Positions 1 to 8,322 of a stretch of DNA of 40,332 nucleotides are shown one piece after another; within the stretch, counting starts at the first letter, position 1; the number at the start of each line of letters is the position of its first letter. Source of the DNA: Nocardiopsis listeri. Lineage in GTDB: Bacteria; Actinomycetota; Actinomycetes; Streptosporangiales; Streptosporangiaceae. Under the pieces are notes generated by a model. That model saw nothing but the letters and a program-made list of their open reading frames with translations. It did no database searches and was not told where the DNA came from. The stretch is taken from positions 1 through 40,332 of the forward strand of contig NZ_DYZD01000263.1 of assembly GCF_020741345.1 (NCBI RefSeq). The letters run 5' to 3'. Both the position numbers and the translations under genes were made by a program.

Positions 1-97
1 CGAGGGCGTCGAGTTGCGCGGCTCGGACTTTGGACGGGCCGCTCCCGAAACGGCCGTCGGCGGGCAGCAGGTTCGCGGGAATCTGAATCTCGGTCAC
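1..97 (-). CDS. serC: Phosphoserine aminotransferase SerC, N-terminal fragment (cut by window edge)
   Basis: Only the first 32 codons are inside the window, read leftwards from a GTG start at 97-95. The translation begins VTEIQIPANLLPADGRFGSG and continues GPSKVRAAQLDAL. The stretch LPADGRFGSGPSKVR is the signature N-terminus of actinobacterial SerC, the PLP enzyme that converts 3-phosphohydroxypyruvate and glutamate to phosphoserine in serine biosynthesis. The call rests on that signature alone because the PLP lysine lies outside the window. The gene is divergent from the large membrane protein at 323, and the shared 225-bp intergenic region holds a dense set of inverted repeats. Confidence 0.82.
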   Translation of the reverse strand, partial: MTEIQIPANLLPADGRFGSGPSKVRAAQLDAL

Positions 98-154
98 ACC
101 GCACAGCGTAGTGGTGGACCCGGTGACGCCGCCGGTCAGGGCGGCGATTGGTCG

Positions 155-257
155 CGTGAAATCACGTGAACGGCGACGGAGCCCTTCACATGATTCGTTC
201 CGCTGTCCGGTATTGGACAGTGAAGATTTCGCTTCACCCGGTGAAAAACAGTTCACC
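155..257. promoter_or_regulatory. Cluster of inverted repeats built from GTGAA/TTCAC half-sites
   Basis: Three dyads of identical geometry (6-bp arms, 6-bp spacer, 18 bp overall) lie almost end to end: CTGTCC/GGACAG at 203-220, GTGAAG/CTTCAC at 220-237 and GGTGAA/TTCACC at 240-257. A shorter dyad CGTGA-AA-TCACG lies at 155-166. GTGAA or its complement TTCAC occurs seven times between 156 and 256. The cluster lies between the divergent starts of serC and the membrane protein, so it could bind one or more regulators of either gene. Binding is inferred. Confidence 0.5.
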
Positions 258-322
258 TTGTTGTCTAATGGGCCGCTTCCCAGGGGTGATGAGCGATACG
301 AGCGGTGGAAGGAGGGCGCCTC

Positions 323-3300
323 GTGGTGGATCGAGAAGACGGCGACCGATCGGACGGAACGCCCCAGGGGGCCGGTGACGCGCCCCTGTTCCTTCGGGTC
401 TTCGACGCGCTACGTTCACGTCCGCGATGGAGCCTGCATCGGCGGCTGCGCCGCATGGAGGCCCGTGTCGCCCACCGGCGCCCCGCCGGCAAGGGCAAGA
501 TCCAACGCGGCGATCTGGCCGAACCCCCGCCCGTACTCGATCTGGTGCTGGACGACGCCACCGACCACGCCGAGGTCCGGCGCATGCTCGTCCAACAGTG
601 CGCCGTAGATCCCGTCTGGCTTCTCCCACCTCGGTCCACCGAGAAGCCGGAGGAGACCGGTAAGCCGGGGAAGGCGCGAATGGCCGACCCCGCCCACGAT
701 CCGCGTGAATGGTTCAAGGATCAAGGAACGCGTCTCCTGGGCCCCCAGGCCCGCCCCGAACTGGCCGACACCGTGCCGCGCGGCCTGCCCCGGGGGCGCT
801 ACGAAGCGCGCGACTCCGACACCGACGTCACCACCGACGAGCTCTACGACTACATCGAACACCTGGTGGACGACGGGTTCGCCTGGAAGGACTCCCCACC
901 GAAACCGAAGAGGGGCCGCAGACCTCCACCTCCGCCACGTCTGCCGCGTCTGAACTCCCTGCTGTGGCTGCGCCGCTGCGACCTCATCGAGATCAGGAGC
1001 AGAGCGAGCGGCGACCGATCCGAGAAGACCCCCGAACACGGCCGTCTGGAGAACACCAGCCAGGGGCAGACCGCGGTCATCAACGGGTTGCGCGAGGCCC
1101 GCCTGAACCACGCGAGCCAGTATCGGGCAGACCTCCTGGACCGCGTCGAACAGGCCGGACACGGTTCGAGTAAGGAAGAGCCACCCTCGCGTGGCGAGAT
1201 CTTCAGCGCCACCACGCTCGTCCACTGGCGCAGACTCGCGCGGGTCGCCGCCGTCACCTCACGTTGGGTCACCCGGATCTCGGGCAAGGCCACCTTCGGG
1301 CTGGCGGACGAGAAGATCCTGACCCCGCTGGCCTTCATCGTCTCCCTCGTCGTAACCGCCACTCCCTTCGCCTTCGTGGGTCTGGCCGCCCAACAGCTCG
1401 GCGAGATCGTGTCCCTGCTGACCGGCGTGTTCCTGGCGGTCGTCTACCTGCTCACCGTTTTCTTCTTCTTCCTGCCGTGGCGCCCCTACCGGTGGCTCAA
1501 CCACCACCGGTACGTCATGGACCTGGTCGAGGATGAATCTCGGCAAGCACAGGAACCCGCGCCCGATGGCCAGGGAAGGGTCGGCAGGCACCGCGCACGT
1601 GGTGTGCACCTGCTCAACGAGCTCCACCATCCCCACCGCAACAAGGGGCGGATCGGCGGCGCCGACCAGCGGAAGGGGGCCCACCCACCCGGCACCCATC
1701 GCATCGCGGTGAACGCGTTGCTCGACGACCTCCACCAGGTCTACGGCGCGAACCGAAGTCGCGGGCGGGCCCGTTCCTCCCGCCCCGTCCTCGTCTACGA
1801 CCAGCAGGGCCTGGGCCGCGTGGGCCGCTACCTCATCCGACTGATCGAGGACGAACGGCTGCGGCGCGCCCTGCCCGACCCCCTGCTGCTGGTGCAGATC
1901 CGAGATCGCGACGGGGAGAAGCCGCTGATCGGTGGCGAGATCGCCGTCGCCAGGTACAAGAACCTGCCGGAGTTCGACGGGACCGACACGGTCCTCAAGG
2001 AGATCCGTGGCTGGCACCGTGAACGCCACCTGTCCGGCGTGCTCGGCGCCCGACGCACCCTTACCCTGCACGTCGCCGAGCTGCCCCGGGAGTGGCGGGA
2101 GAGGAGCTGGCGGACCGAACCCACGTGGGTGATGACCCGACCCGTCAAGGCCGCTGCGGTGAGCACAGGCGCGGTCGCGGTGACCGGCTTCCTCGTACTG
2201 GCCGGTCTGGTCCTGATCCCGGAGCAGGCACAGGCGCTCCACCCGTGCATCGACGAGGGCGCCTGGGTGCCCCAGGGCATTACCAGGGTCAAGGGTAAGG
2301 ATCGGAAGGAATGCTATGGGGTGACCTTCGGCGACTTCGTATTCGACGAACGGCTGCGGGAGGTCACCAAGCTGATCGAGGAACAGAACAAAGTGGTGGA
2401 CGACTGGGGGAAGCCCTACGTCACGATCGCCTATGTCGGGGAACTGAGCGCCGCGGATTCCAAGGACTCCAAGGACTCCAAGGACTCCCCTTTGGCCAAG
2501 AACGAGGTCTCCAGATTGGCCGGGGTCCAGGGCGAACTACTGGGTCTCGCCTACAGGCAGGATCTATACAACAAGAATTCGGGAGAGGAAGAGCCCAACA
2601 TCAAAATCCTCCTCGGCAACGTGGGGGAGGACTGGACGTACTCCGAGGAGACGGCCAAGGAGATCGTCGACATGGCGGAGGACGAGAGCCTCGCCATGGA
2701 CCGACCGGTCGCCGCCATCGGCTTCGGGCACAGTGTGGTCAACAACAGCCTGGCGATCGGAGAGATCGGCAAGGCGTCCCTGACGATGGTGGGGACCACC
2801 GCCACCTTCGACGACGTTGCCCGGCCCGGGGCCGGAGAACACAGTCGCTTCTTCTTTCCGGTGGCGCCGTCCAACAGTCGTATCGCGGCGCAGGCCGCCA
2901 AATGGGCCTTAGCGGGTGTCTCTTGGACCGGTCACGAGGGGGAGAAGTTTGACCTGCCCCCGAGCACGACGGCTGTGGCGCTCGCCGATGCCGAGACCAA
3001 TACCAGGGGCAAAGAGCACGAACAGTACGGTCGGCACCTGGCGCAGGAGTTCATGGAGGCCTTCGTCCAGGGCAATGAGGAAGAGGAGGGAGGAGATGCC
3101 TGGCACGGCACGGACGACCTCGATTCCGACGAGTACGCCGGCCAAGGGGTGTTGCTCTACCAGAACAGAAAGACCCTCAACGCTCAACTGAAGCGAATCT
3201 GCGAGAACCCACCCGATCTGATCTACTACGCCGGTCGATCGCAGGACTTCTCCGATTTCTACAAGGCGCTCAGGATCTCTCCGAAAAAGAAGTGCAACGA

Positions 3301-4048
3301 GGGTGAAGTGACCATTCTCGGTGGTGACGACATCTCCAAGTTCCTCTCCGACTCCGAGGAGCTCATCGAAAACAATTCCGAGCACCACCCGGTCTTCTAC
3401 ACGCCGTTGGCGCCCAGTGGCCCCTGGGGCGTCAACGGGGACGGCTCCGGCAGTAGCGACCAGGGTTTCTACGAGGACATGGACGATCTCCTGATCGACC
3501 TCTATATGAAGGACGAGAAGAAAGGCGACGTCGACGAGGAGACGGATGACTCGGGTATGCCGCTCGCGAACCGGCTGCCCTCCATCGCCCACGCGGCCAT
3601 TGGCAACGACGCCCTCCTGGCTATCACCGAAGCGCTGCCCGAGATCGGGCCGGCCAAGGAGCAAACGGCGAACGATGGGCTGCTTCGGCGGTTCGGCCTC
3701 GACCCGGTGCCCTTCCTGCACACCGACGAGGACTACGAGGAGAAGCGGGACGAGCTATACGCCCAGGTCAAGACAGGAGGGTTCACCGGGGTCTCCGGGT
3801 ACATCGCCTTCGACACCGACACCGACAACAACGGCAACTGGTTGGGCGACCGCATGGTGCAACTGGCGCTGGTTGGTCCGCGTCTGTCCGTCGACTCCGA
3901 TGAGACCGACGAGACCGGCGATGTGCAACGTCAGCACGTCCTCCAACGTTGCGGTCTGAGCAGCGCGGACAGCGTTGAGAATGATGAGAATGATGAGCCG
4001 GGCGAGGAGTGCCTGAAGGTAGAAGTGGAGACGGACGAGGATCCATGA
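323..4048 (+). CDS. Large membrane protein with an extracytoplasmic type 1 periplasmic-binding-protein-like region; function unknown
   Basis: The protein has 1241 residues from GTG 323, chosen over GTG 305 because GGAGG at 311-315 sits 7 nt upstream. Layout: a charged region of about 330 residues; two hydrophobic segments near 334-356 and 363-385 followed by a basic stretch; a second soluble region to about 610; a third hydrophobic segment near 610-633; then about 600 residues that the membrane order would place outside. The outer part has the look of amino-acid/amide ABC-type binding proteins, with a run such as DRPVAAIGFG, then VVGTTAT-like and RFFFPVAPSNSRIAAQAAKW stretches. The inner part near 495-530 has a Walker-B-like hydrophobic run (RPVLVYDQQG) but I find no P-loop. 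A 9-bp repeat encodes SKDSKDSKDS at 2459-2488. No permease or ATPase genes adjoin, so it is unlikely to be an ordinary importer subunit. A ligand sensor is my inference. Confidence 0.6.
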   Translation: MVDREDGDRSDGTPQGAGDAPLFLRVFDALRSRPRWSLHRRLRRMEARVAHRRPAGKGKIQRGDLAEPPPVLDLVLDDATDHAEVRRMLVQQCAVDPVWLLPPRSTEKPEETGKPGKARMADPAHDPREWFKDQGTRLLGPQARPELADTVPRGLPRGRYEARDSDTDVTTDELYDYIEHLVDDGFAWKDSPPKPKRGRRPPPPPRLPRLNSLLWLRRCDLIEIRSRASGDRSEKTPEHGRLENTSQGQTAVINGLREARLNHASQYRADLLDRVEQAGHGSSKEEPPSRGEIFSATTLVHWRRLARVAAVTSRWVTRISGKATFGLADEKILTPLAFIVSLVVTATPFAFVGLAAQQLGEIVSLLTGVFLAVVYLLTVFFFFLPWRPYRWLNHHRYVMDLVEDESRQAQEPAPDGQGRVGRHRARGVHLLNELHHPHRNKGRIGGADQRKGAHPPGTHRIAVNALLDDLHQVYGANRSRGRARSSRPVLVYDQQGLGRVGRYLIRLIEDERLRRALPDPLLLVQIRDRDGEKPLIGGEIAVARYKNLPEFDGTDTVLKEIRGWHRERHLSGVLGARRTLTLHVAELPREWRERSWRTEPTWVMTRPVKAAAVSTGAVAVTGFLVLAGLVLIPEQAQALHPCIDEGAWVPQGITRVKGKDRKECYGVTFGDFVFDERLREVTKLIEEQNKVVDDWGKPYVTIAYVGELSAADSKDSKDSKDSPLAKNEVSRLAGVQGELLGLAYRQDLYNKNSGEEEPNIKILLGNVGEDWTYSEETAKEIVDMAEDESLAMDRPVAAIGFGHSVVNNSLAIGEIGKASLTMVGTTATFDDVARPGAGEHSRFFFPVAPSNSRIAAQAAKWALAGVSWTGHEGEKFDLPPSTTAVALADAETNTRGKEHEQYGRHLAQEFMEAFVQGNEEEEGGDAWHGTDDLDSDEYAGQGVLLYQNRKTLNAQLKRICENPPDLIYYAGRSQDFSDFYKALRISPKKKCNEGEVTILGGDDISKFLSDSEELIENNSEHHPVFYTPLAPSGPWGVNGDGSGSSDQGFYEDMDDLLIDLYMKDEKKGDVDEETDDSGMPLANRLPSIAHAAIGNDALLAITEALPEIGPAKEQTANDGLLRRFGLDPVPFLHTDEDYEEKRDELYAQVKTGGFTGVSGYIAFDTDTDNNGNWLGDRMVQLALVGPRLSVDSDETDETGDVQRQHVLQRCGLSSADSVENDENDEPGEECLKVEVETDEDP
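2456..2488 (+). repeat. In-frame 9-bp tandem repeat (Asp-Ser-Lys units)
   Basis: The unit GAYTCCAAG is repeated three times and followed by GACTCC. It encodes a hydrophilic D-S-K linker just after the third membrane segment of the large membrane protein. The exact repetition at DNA level suggests recent slippage and possible length variation between strains. Confidence 0.7.
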
Positions 4049-4123
4049 CGGGCGGCGGGCGAGCGCCCGTGGACACGCGGGAGGCGGGGGCCGGCCGGCA
4101 CCGCCGGGGCGCGACGCGAGATC

Positions 4124-4786
4124 ATGCCGGATGTGGACCACCAGAACCCCGCCGAACTGCGGAAACCGTACATGGGTGAGCCCTTGCGTCGATCGGAGCT
4201 GGCGGAACTGCCGATGGCCCAGTTCCACCTGTGGTTCGACGAGGCCTACGAGTCGGGTCTGGCCGAACCCAACGCCATGGTGCTCTCATCGGTGGAACCG
4301 TCGGGCCTTCCCCGGTCGCGCACGGTGCTGATGAAGGGCTATGACGGCTCCGGCCTGCGCTTCTTCACCAACTACACCTCCCGTAAGGGTCGGGCCCTGG
4401 CCGCCGACCCCCGGGCGTCGGTGGTGTTCCCCTGGCACGCGATCCGCCGACAGGTGCTGTTCGCGGGTGTGGTGGAACGTCTCGACGACGAGGAGAACGA
4501 CCGCTACTTCGCGTCCCGACCGCGCGGCTCGCAGTTGGGCGCCTGGGCGAGCGAACGGCAGTCGCGGCCGGTCGCCGATCGAGAGGAGCTGGACCACCTG
4601 TTCCACGAGTTCGACACGGTGTGGGGCGAGGACGAGACCATCCCGCGGCCCGATTACTGGGGCGGGTATCGATTGGTCCCACAGGAGGTGGAATTCTGGC
4701 AGGGTGGTCCGGACCGCATGCACGACCGGTTCCGCTACCTGCTCGGTGCGGACGGGGAGTGGGCGATCGACCGCCTCGCGCCCTAG
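4124..4786 (+). CDS. pdxH: Pyridoxine/pyridoxamine 5'-phosphate oxidase
   Basis: 220 residues, the usual family length. It oxidises pyridoxine- or pyridoxamine-5'-phosphate to pyridoxal 5'-phosphate using FMN and oxygen, in vitamin B6 salvage. Family marks are the N-terminal region with PNAMVLSSVEPSGLPRSRTVL, the FMN-binding FFTNYTSRKGRAL, the RQVLFAGVVERL strand, SRPRGSQLGAWASERQS, and the C-terminal substrate-binding region EFWQGGPDRMHDRFRY. It follows the large membrane protein by 75 bp and its start has only a weak ribosome site, so it could be read from the same transcript. The product would serve PLP enzymes such as SerC at the window edge, but proximity alone does not prove a functional link. 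Confidence 0.93.
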   Translation: MPDVDHQNPAELRKPYMGEPLRRSELAELPMAQFHLWFDEAYESGLAEPNAMVLSSVEPSGLPRSRTVLMKGYDGSGLRFFTNYTSRKGRALAADPRASVVFPWHAIRRQVLFAGVVERLDDEENDRYFASRPRGSQLGAWASERQSRPVADREELDHLFHEFDTVWGEDETIPRPDYWGGYRLVPQEVEFWQGGPDRMHDRFRYLLGADGEWAIDRLAP

Positions 4787-5167
4787 CGGAACCGGATGGC
4801 CGGGCCGCTACGGGGTGATGTTGGTCGCTTCGTACATGGGTTCGGGTGTTGTCGAGTCACGATCCGGGGTGGGGGTAGAGGACTTGGGTAGTTCACTTTT
4901 CAACCGAATGTCCTGCACACCTGTGACCTCGGTCCCTTGTTTCCCATGAGTCTCACGGGTCGTTTGTGTCCGCATCGTGAGACGAAGGGGAAATTCGGGC
5001 TCGGCGCGCCAGGATATGCTTGAACCATCGGTGGTCGCTCCAGCGGTACCTCGGACGTCCCGGTTCCACTCGGCCCCAGGGAATCACGTGGTCCCGGCCT
5101 GTGTTGAGAGAGACCTGCCGTGCTTGTCGTGACCGCGCGACGGGCACAGAGCCTTGGGAGGGGAGTC
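4787..5167. other. Intergenic region pdxH to iron regulator, with one long dyad
   Basis: These 381 bp hold no convincing gene; short open frames lack ribosome sites. GTCTCACG at 4950-4957 and CGTGAGAC at 4976-4983 form perfect 8-bp arms around an 18-nt spacer. TATGCT at 5015-5020 is a possible -10 box for the downstream regulator gene, which would leave a leader of about 145 nt. I see no clear terminator after pdxH. Confidence 0.45.
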
Positions 5168-5866
5168 TTGACCGCACACGGGCTGATCGACACCACGGAG
5201 ATGTATCTCCGTACGGTCTTCGAGCTCGAGGAAGAGGGCATCGTCCCGCTTCGAGCGCGTATCGCCGAGCGCCTGCACCAGAGCGGACCAACGGTGAGCC
5301 AGACGGTCGCCCGCATGGAGCGCGACGGACTGCTGCGGGTCGAGAACGACCGCCACCTGGTGATGACCGCCGAGGGGCGCAGGCTGGCCACCCACGTCAT
5401 GCGCAAGCACCGACTCGCCGAGCGCCTGCTCGTCGACGTCATCGGGCTGCCGTGGGAGGACGTCCACATCGAGGCCTGCCGTTGGGAGCACGTCATTTCC
5501 GAGGCCGTGGAGAAGCGTCTGGTGACGCTGCTCAACGCCCCCTCGGTGTGCCCGCACGGCAACCCGATCCCCGGCCTCGACGAGCTGGGCCTGGAGGGGT
5601 ACGCACCCGAACCGTTCACCGACGACTCCATCGTGCCGATGGTGGACGCGGCCTCGAACACGGACACCACCGTCACCGTGCGTCGCATCAGTGAACAGCT
5701 CCAGCCGGACGCCGACATCATGCTCACCTTGCGCGAATCCGGGGTACAACCCGGACAGGAAGTGGTCCTTCGGGCTTCGGACGGCGGAGTGCGGATCATC
5801 GGCGAGGACGGTCACAGGGACCTCCCCGCGGATGTCGCCGGGCACATCTTCGTCGCCAAGCCGTGA
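5168..5866 (+). CDS. DtxR/IdeR-family metal-dependent transcriptional regulator
   Basis: 232 residues from TTG 5168, chosen because GGGAGGGGAG lies just upstream and the protein then starts like family members (LIDTTEMYLRT). A GTG at 5120 would add 16 atypical residues. The N-terminal winged helix holds RARIAERLHQSGPTVSQTVARMERDGL. The metal and dimer domain has MRKHRLAERLLVDVIGL and the primary-site CRWEH (Cys104, Glu107, His108; Met12 also kept). PHGNPIPGLDELG precedes the C-terminal SH3-like domain near 150-232. Members bind DNA with Fe2+ (or Mn2+) and repress iron acquisition. The similarity is to the iron branch (DtxR, IdeR, DmdR) rather than to MntR, which lacks the SH3-like domain. I found no good iron box in the window, so its targets lie elsewhere. 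Confidence 0.92.
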   Translation: MTAHGLIDTTEMYLRTVFELEEEGIVPLRARIAERLHQSGPTVSQTVARMERDGLLRVENDRHLVMTAEGRRLATHVMRKHRLAERLLVDVIGLPWEDVHIEACRWEHVISEAVEKRLVTLLNAPSVCPHGNPIPGLDELGLEGYAPEPFTDDSIVPMVDAASNTDTTVTVRRISEQLQPDADIMLTLRESGVQPGQEVVLRASDGGVRIIGEDGHRDLPADVAGHIFVAKP

Positions 5867-5983
5867 AACGTCCGTACACGTTGATTGGTTGCTCATCGGG
5901 ATTGTCTCATTGCGCTGCGGGAACGTTGACGGTGTTGCTACGCTCGCCCCAAGGTGCGGTCGTTCGGGGTACCCGGAGCGGGC

Positions 5984-6022
5984 ATGTATGCAGCTCATGA
6001 CGGCGAGGTGGCGGCTAGATGA
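5984..6022 (+). CDS. Candidate 12-residue upstream ORF overlapping the phosphatase start
   Basis: ATG 5984 follows GGAGCGGGC, a better ribosome site than that of the main gene. The frame reads MYAAHDGEVAAR and stops at TGA 6020-6022, so stop and next start overlap as ATGA (6019-6022). This arrangement is typical of translational coupling: ribosomes ending here can restart on the phosphatase. It is too short to assess by composition, and expression is inferred from the ribosome site and overlap only. Confidence 0.45.
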   Translation: MYAAHDGEVAAR

Positions 6023-8322
6023 CACGGTGGGGTGAGCCCTTCCGGGAGAGCGACGCGCTCGCCACGGCAGAGGTCGTGGATCAGGCCGAGATCGCCATCG
6101 TCGTCATCGACCGGTTCAGCCTCCTTCGGTACTGGAACCCCTACGCTCGCGAGCTGTTCGGGTTCATGGGCGGTCGTGACCACGTCGGCCTGTCCCTGCT
6201 GGACATCGGCATCCACGAGTCCGACCGCGAACACGCCTCCCAACTGGCTCGCCGCGTCCTGCGCGGCGAGCCGTGGGAGGGGACCTTCGCGGTGCTCAAG
6301 GGCGACTCCACCTGGATCCACGTGCGAGCGCAGGCCGTGCCCATGCGCGACGACTCCGGGGAGATCGACGGCATAGCCCTCATCGCCCGCGAGGCGCTGC
6401 GCAGTGGTCGGGTCGAGGAACAGTACGGGTTGCTCGAACGGATCGGCAGCCGTCTGGCGGGCTCCCTGGAGTTCGACTCCACCGTCAAGGGCGTGGCCGG
6501 GATCCTGGTCCCCCAGTTCGCCGACCACTGCTTCATCGACCTCTACGACCACGAACGGCTGGTCCGGCAGGTCTCCGTGCACGCCGAGGGCTGGACACCC
6601 CCGCCCCACACCTGGTTCGACGTCGGGGACGAGGTCCGCTACCCCGAACGCCACTTCGTCACCCAGGCGCTGCGCCGACTCGAAACCGTGGTCAGCAGCG
6701 ACTACCTGTACGAGAACTCGCCCAACGACCGCTCCGACCGGGTCTCCCGCCAGGTCGGCGTCACCTCCGCGATCGCCGCGCCGCTCCGTGCCCGCGGCGA
6801 GGTGCTGGGCGTGCTCACCCTGGCCCTGTCGGGCCTCTCCCCGCGGCAGAAGAGCAGTTACGGCGGCTTCGACCGCGACCTGGTCGGCGCCATCGCCTCC
6901 CGGGTCGCCCTGGCCATCGACAACGCCCGCCTGTTCGAGCAGGAACGCTCCACGGCACTGGCCTTCCAGAACAGCCTGCTGCCCGGCGACTTCCCGCCCC
7001 TGGACGGGCTGACGGTCGCCAAGCAGTACCTGCCGGCCGGGCCGCTGGAGGCGCACGGCCACGGGGTGCGAACCCAGGTGGGCGGCGACTTCTACGACGC
7101 GATCCCACTGTCCGCCGGACGGGTGGGACTGGTCATCGGTGACGTGGAGGGCCGGGGCCCGCACGCCGCCGCCGTCATGGGCCAGCTGCGCGCCGCCCTG
7201 CGCGCCTTCGCCCAGGCCGACCGCGAACCCGCCGACATCCTGCGCGAGCTGGACGAGTGGGTGCGCCAGCTGGGCACCCCCGACGACAAGGGCGGGGTCT
7301 GGATCCCCAGCGTCAGCTGCCTGTACATGGTCTACGACGCCTGGTCCCGGGAGCTGTCCTACGCCAACGCCGGGCACGCGTCGCCCCTCCTCATCACCTC
7401 CGAGACCGTGGAGACCCTGGACCTGGAGGTCACCGACCGCATGCTCGGCGTTCGCGCCAAGGGCGGGTCGGGGGAGGACATCGTCTACCACCAGGCCGAC
7501 CTGCGCCTGCCCACCGGCGCGACCCTGGTGATGTACACGGACGGCCTGGTGGACCGCAAACCCCTGGGCGGCAAGGCCGACCCGGAGCGCGCCCTGGCCC
7601 AGCTGACCGAACGCGTGGCCGAGGTCGCGGACAAGGACGTCGAACAGATCGCGGAGGCGGCCGTGTACAGCGTGCCGGGCGAGCTGGACGACGACACCGC
7701 GCTGCTGGTCGTGCGCACGCACTCCGAGGAGCTGGCGCTGCGCGAGGGCTGGTTCCCGTCCGAGGCCTCCACGGTGGGCGAGGCCCGACACCTGGCCGCG
7801 GACACCTTCAAGGAGTGGGGCGTGGATCGGGACCAGGCCGAACTGGCCTGTCTTCTCGTCTCGGAGATCGTCACCAACGTGGTCATCCACGCCACCCCTC
7901 GCCCCGTGCACCGTGAGTTCACCGGCGGCGGGGTGCTGGACTCGGAGACCCCGATGGACGGCGGTGGGGTGACCGACGAGTTCGACGAGGACTGGAGCGA
8001 CCTGCTGGAGGCCGCCGCCGAGGAGGACGAGTCCACCGACGACTCCGGTGAGAAGGAGTTCCTGCTCCGGTTGCGCCGTGGCGCCAACGCCGTGTGGGTG
8101 GAGGTCTTCGACCACGATCTGCGCCTGCCCCGGATCCGCAGCGCCGCCGCCGACGACGAGGGCGGACGTGGCCTGTACCTGGTGGAGCAGCTCGCCAGCC
8201 GGTGGGGTTCGCGTCCCACCCCGGACGGCAAGGCCGTGTGGTTCGAGATGCCGATGCACGCCCCCGAAGAGGTCGAGGCCGTGGAGGTCGACGAGGCGGA
8301 GAAGGTCGACGAGGACGTCTGA
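6019..8322 (+). CDS. PAS-GAF-SpoIIE serine phosphatase with C-terminal RsbW-like HATPase
   Basis: 767 residues: a PAS domain near 18-125 (VVIDRFSLLRYWNPYARELFG), a GAF domain near 135-310, a PP2C/SpoIIE phosphatase near 330-570 and a GHKL ATPase near 580-750. Phosphatase metal residues appear in GGDFYDA (355-361), IGDVEGRGPHAAAVMGQLRA and ELDDDTALLVV. The ATPase has its N box (LLVSEIVTNVVIHA, about 612-625) and a glycine box DEGGRGLYLVEQL near 713-725. Such proteins dephosphorylate STAS anti-anti-sigma factors and may also phosphorylate them, so they sense signals through PAS/GAF and set sigma-factor activity. A strongly acidic insert of about 45 residues (near 635-680) splits the ATPase between N box and core, and the C-terminus is also acidic. 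The STAS protein at 27024 could be a partner but is 19 kb away. Confidence 0.9.
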   Translation: MTRWGEPFRESDALATAEVVDQAEIAIVVIDRFSLLRYWNPYARELFGFMGGRDHVGLSLLDIGIHESDREHASQLARRVLRGEPWEGTFAVLKGDSTWIHVRAQAVPMRDDSGEIDGIALIAREALRSGRVEEQYGLLERIGSRLAGSLEFDSTVKGVAGILVPQFADHCFIDLYDHERLVRQVSVHAEGWTPPPHTWFDVGDEVRYPERHFVTQALRRLETVVSSDYLYENSPNDRSDRVSRQVGVTSAIAAPLRARGEVLGVLTLALSGLSPRQKSSYGGFDRDLVGAIASRVALAIDNARLFEQERSTALAFQNSLLPGDFPPLDGLTVAKQYLPAGPLEAHGHGVRTQVGGDFYDAIPLSAGRVGLVIGDVEGRGPHAAAVMGQLRAALRAFAQADREPADILRELDEWVRQLGTPDDKGGVWIPSVSCLYMVYDAWSRELSYANAGHASPLLITSETVETLDLEVTDRMLGVRAKGGSGEDIVYHQADLRLPTGATLVMYTDGLVDRKPLGGKADPERALAQLTERVAEVADKDVEQIAEAAVYSVPGELDDDTALLVVRTHSEELALREGWFPSEASTVGEARHLAADTFKEWGVDRDQAELACLLVSEIVTNVVIHATPRPVHREFTGGGVLDSETPMDGGGVTDEFDEDWSDLLEAAAEEDESTDDSGEKEFLLRLRRGANAVWVEVFDHDLRLPRIRSAAADDEGGRGLYLVEQLASRWGSRPTPDGKAVWFEMPMHAPEEVEAVEVDEAEKVDEDV

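Noticed and set aside
495..2140. STAND/AAA ATPase domain in the inner part of the large membrane protein
   Set aside because: A Walker-B-like run is visible but there is no P-loop lysine motif, so I do not call an ATPase.
1932..3959. Long open frames on other frames and strands inside the large genes (also over 5995-8418, 11116-13224, 29638-32643, 36852-38795)
   Set aside because: They are shadows of real genes in GC-rich DNA: low-complexity Arg/Gly/Pro or Val/Leu translations without ribosome sites or family motifs.
1..4786. A PLP operon uniting serC and pdxH
   Set aside because: serC lies on the opposite strand and actinobacteria normally make PLP by another route than the serC/pdxH pathway of E. 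coli.
4814..4948. A 43-codon ORF in the gap after pdxH
   Set aside because: No ribosome site, no recognisable features, and composition like intergenic DNA.
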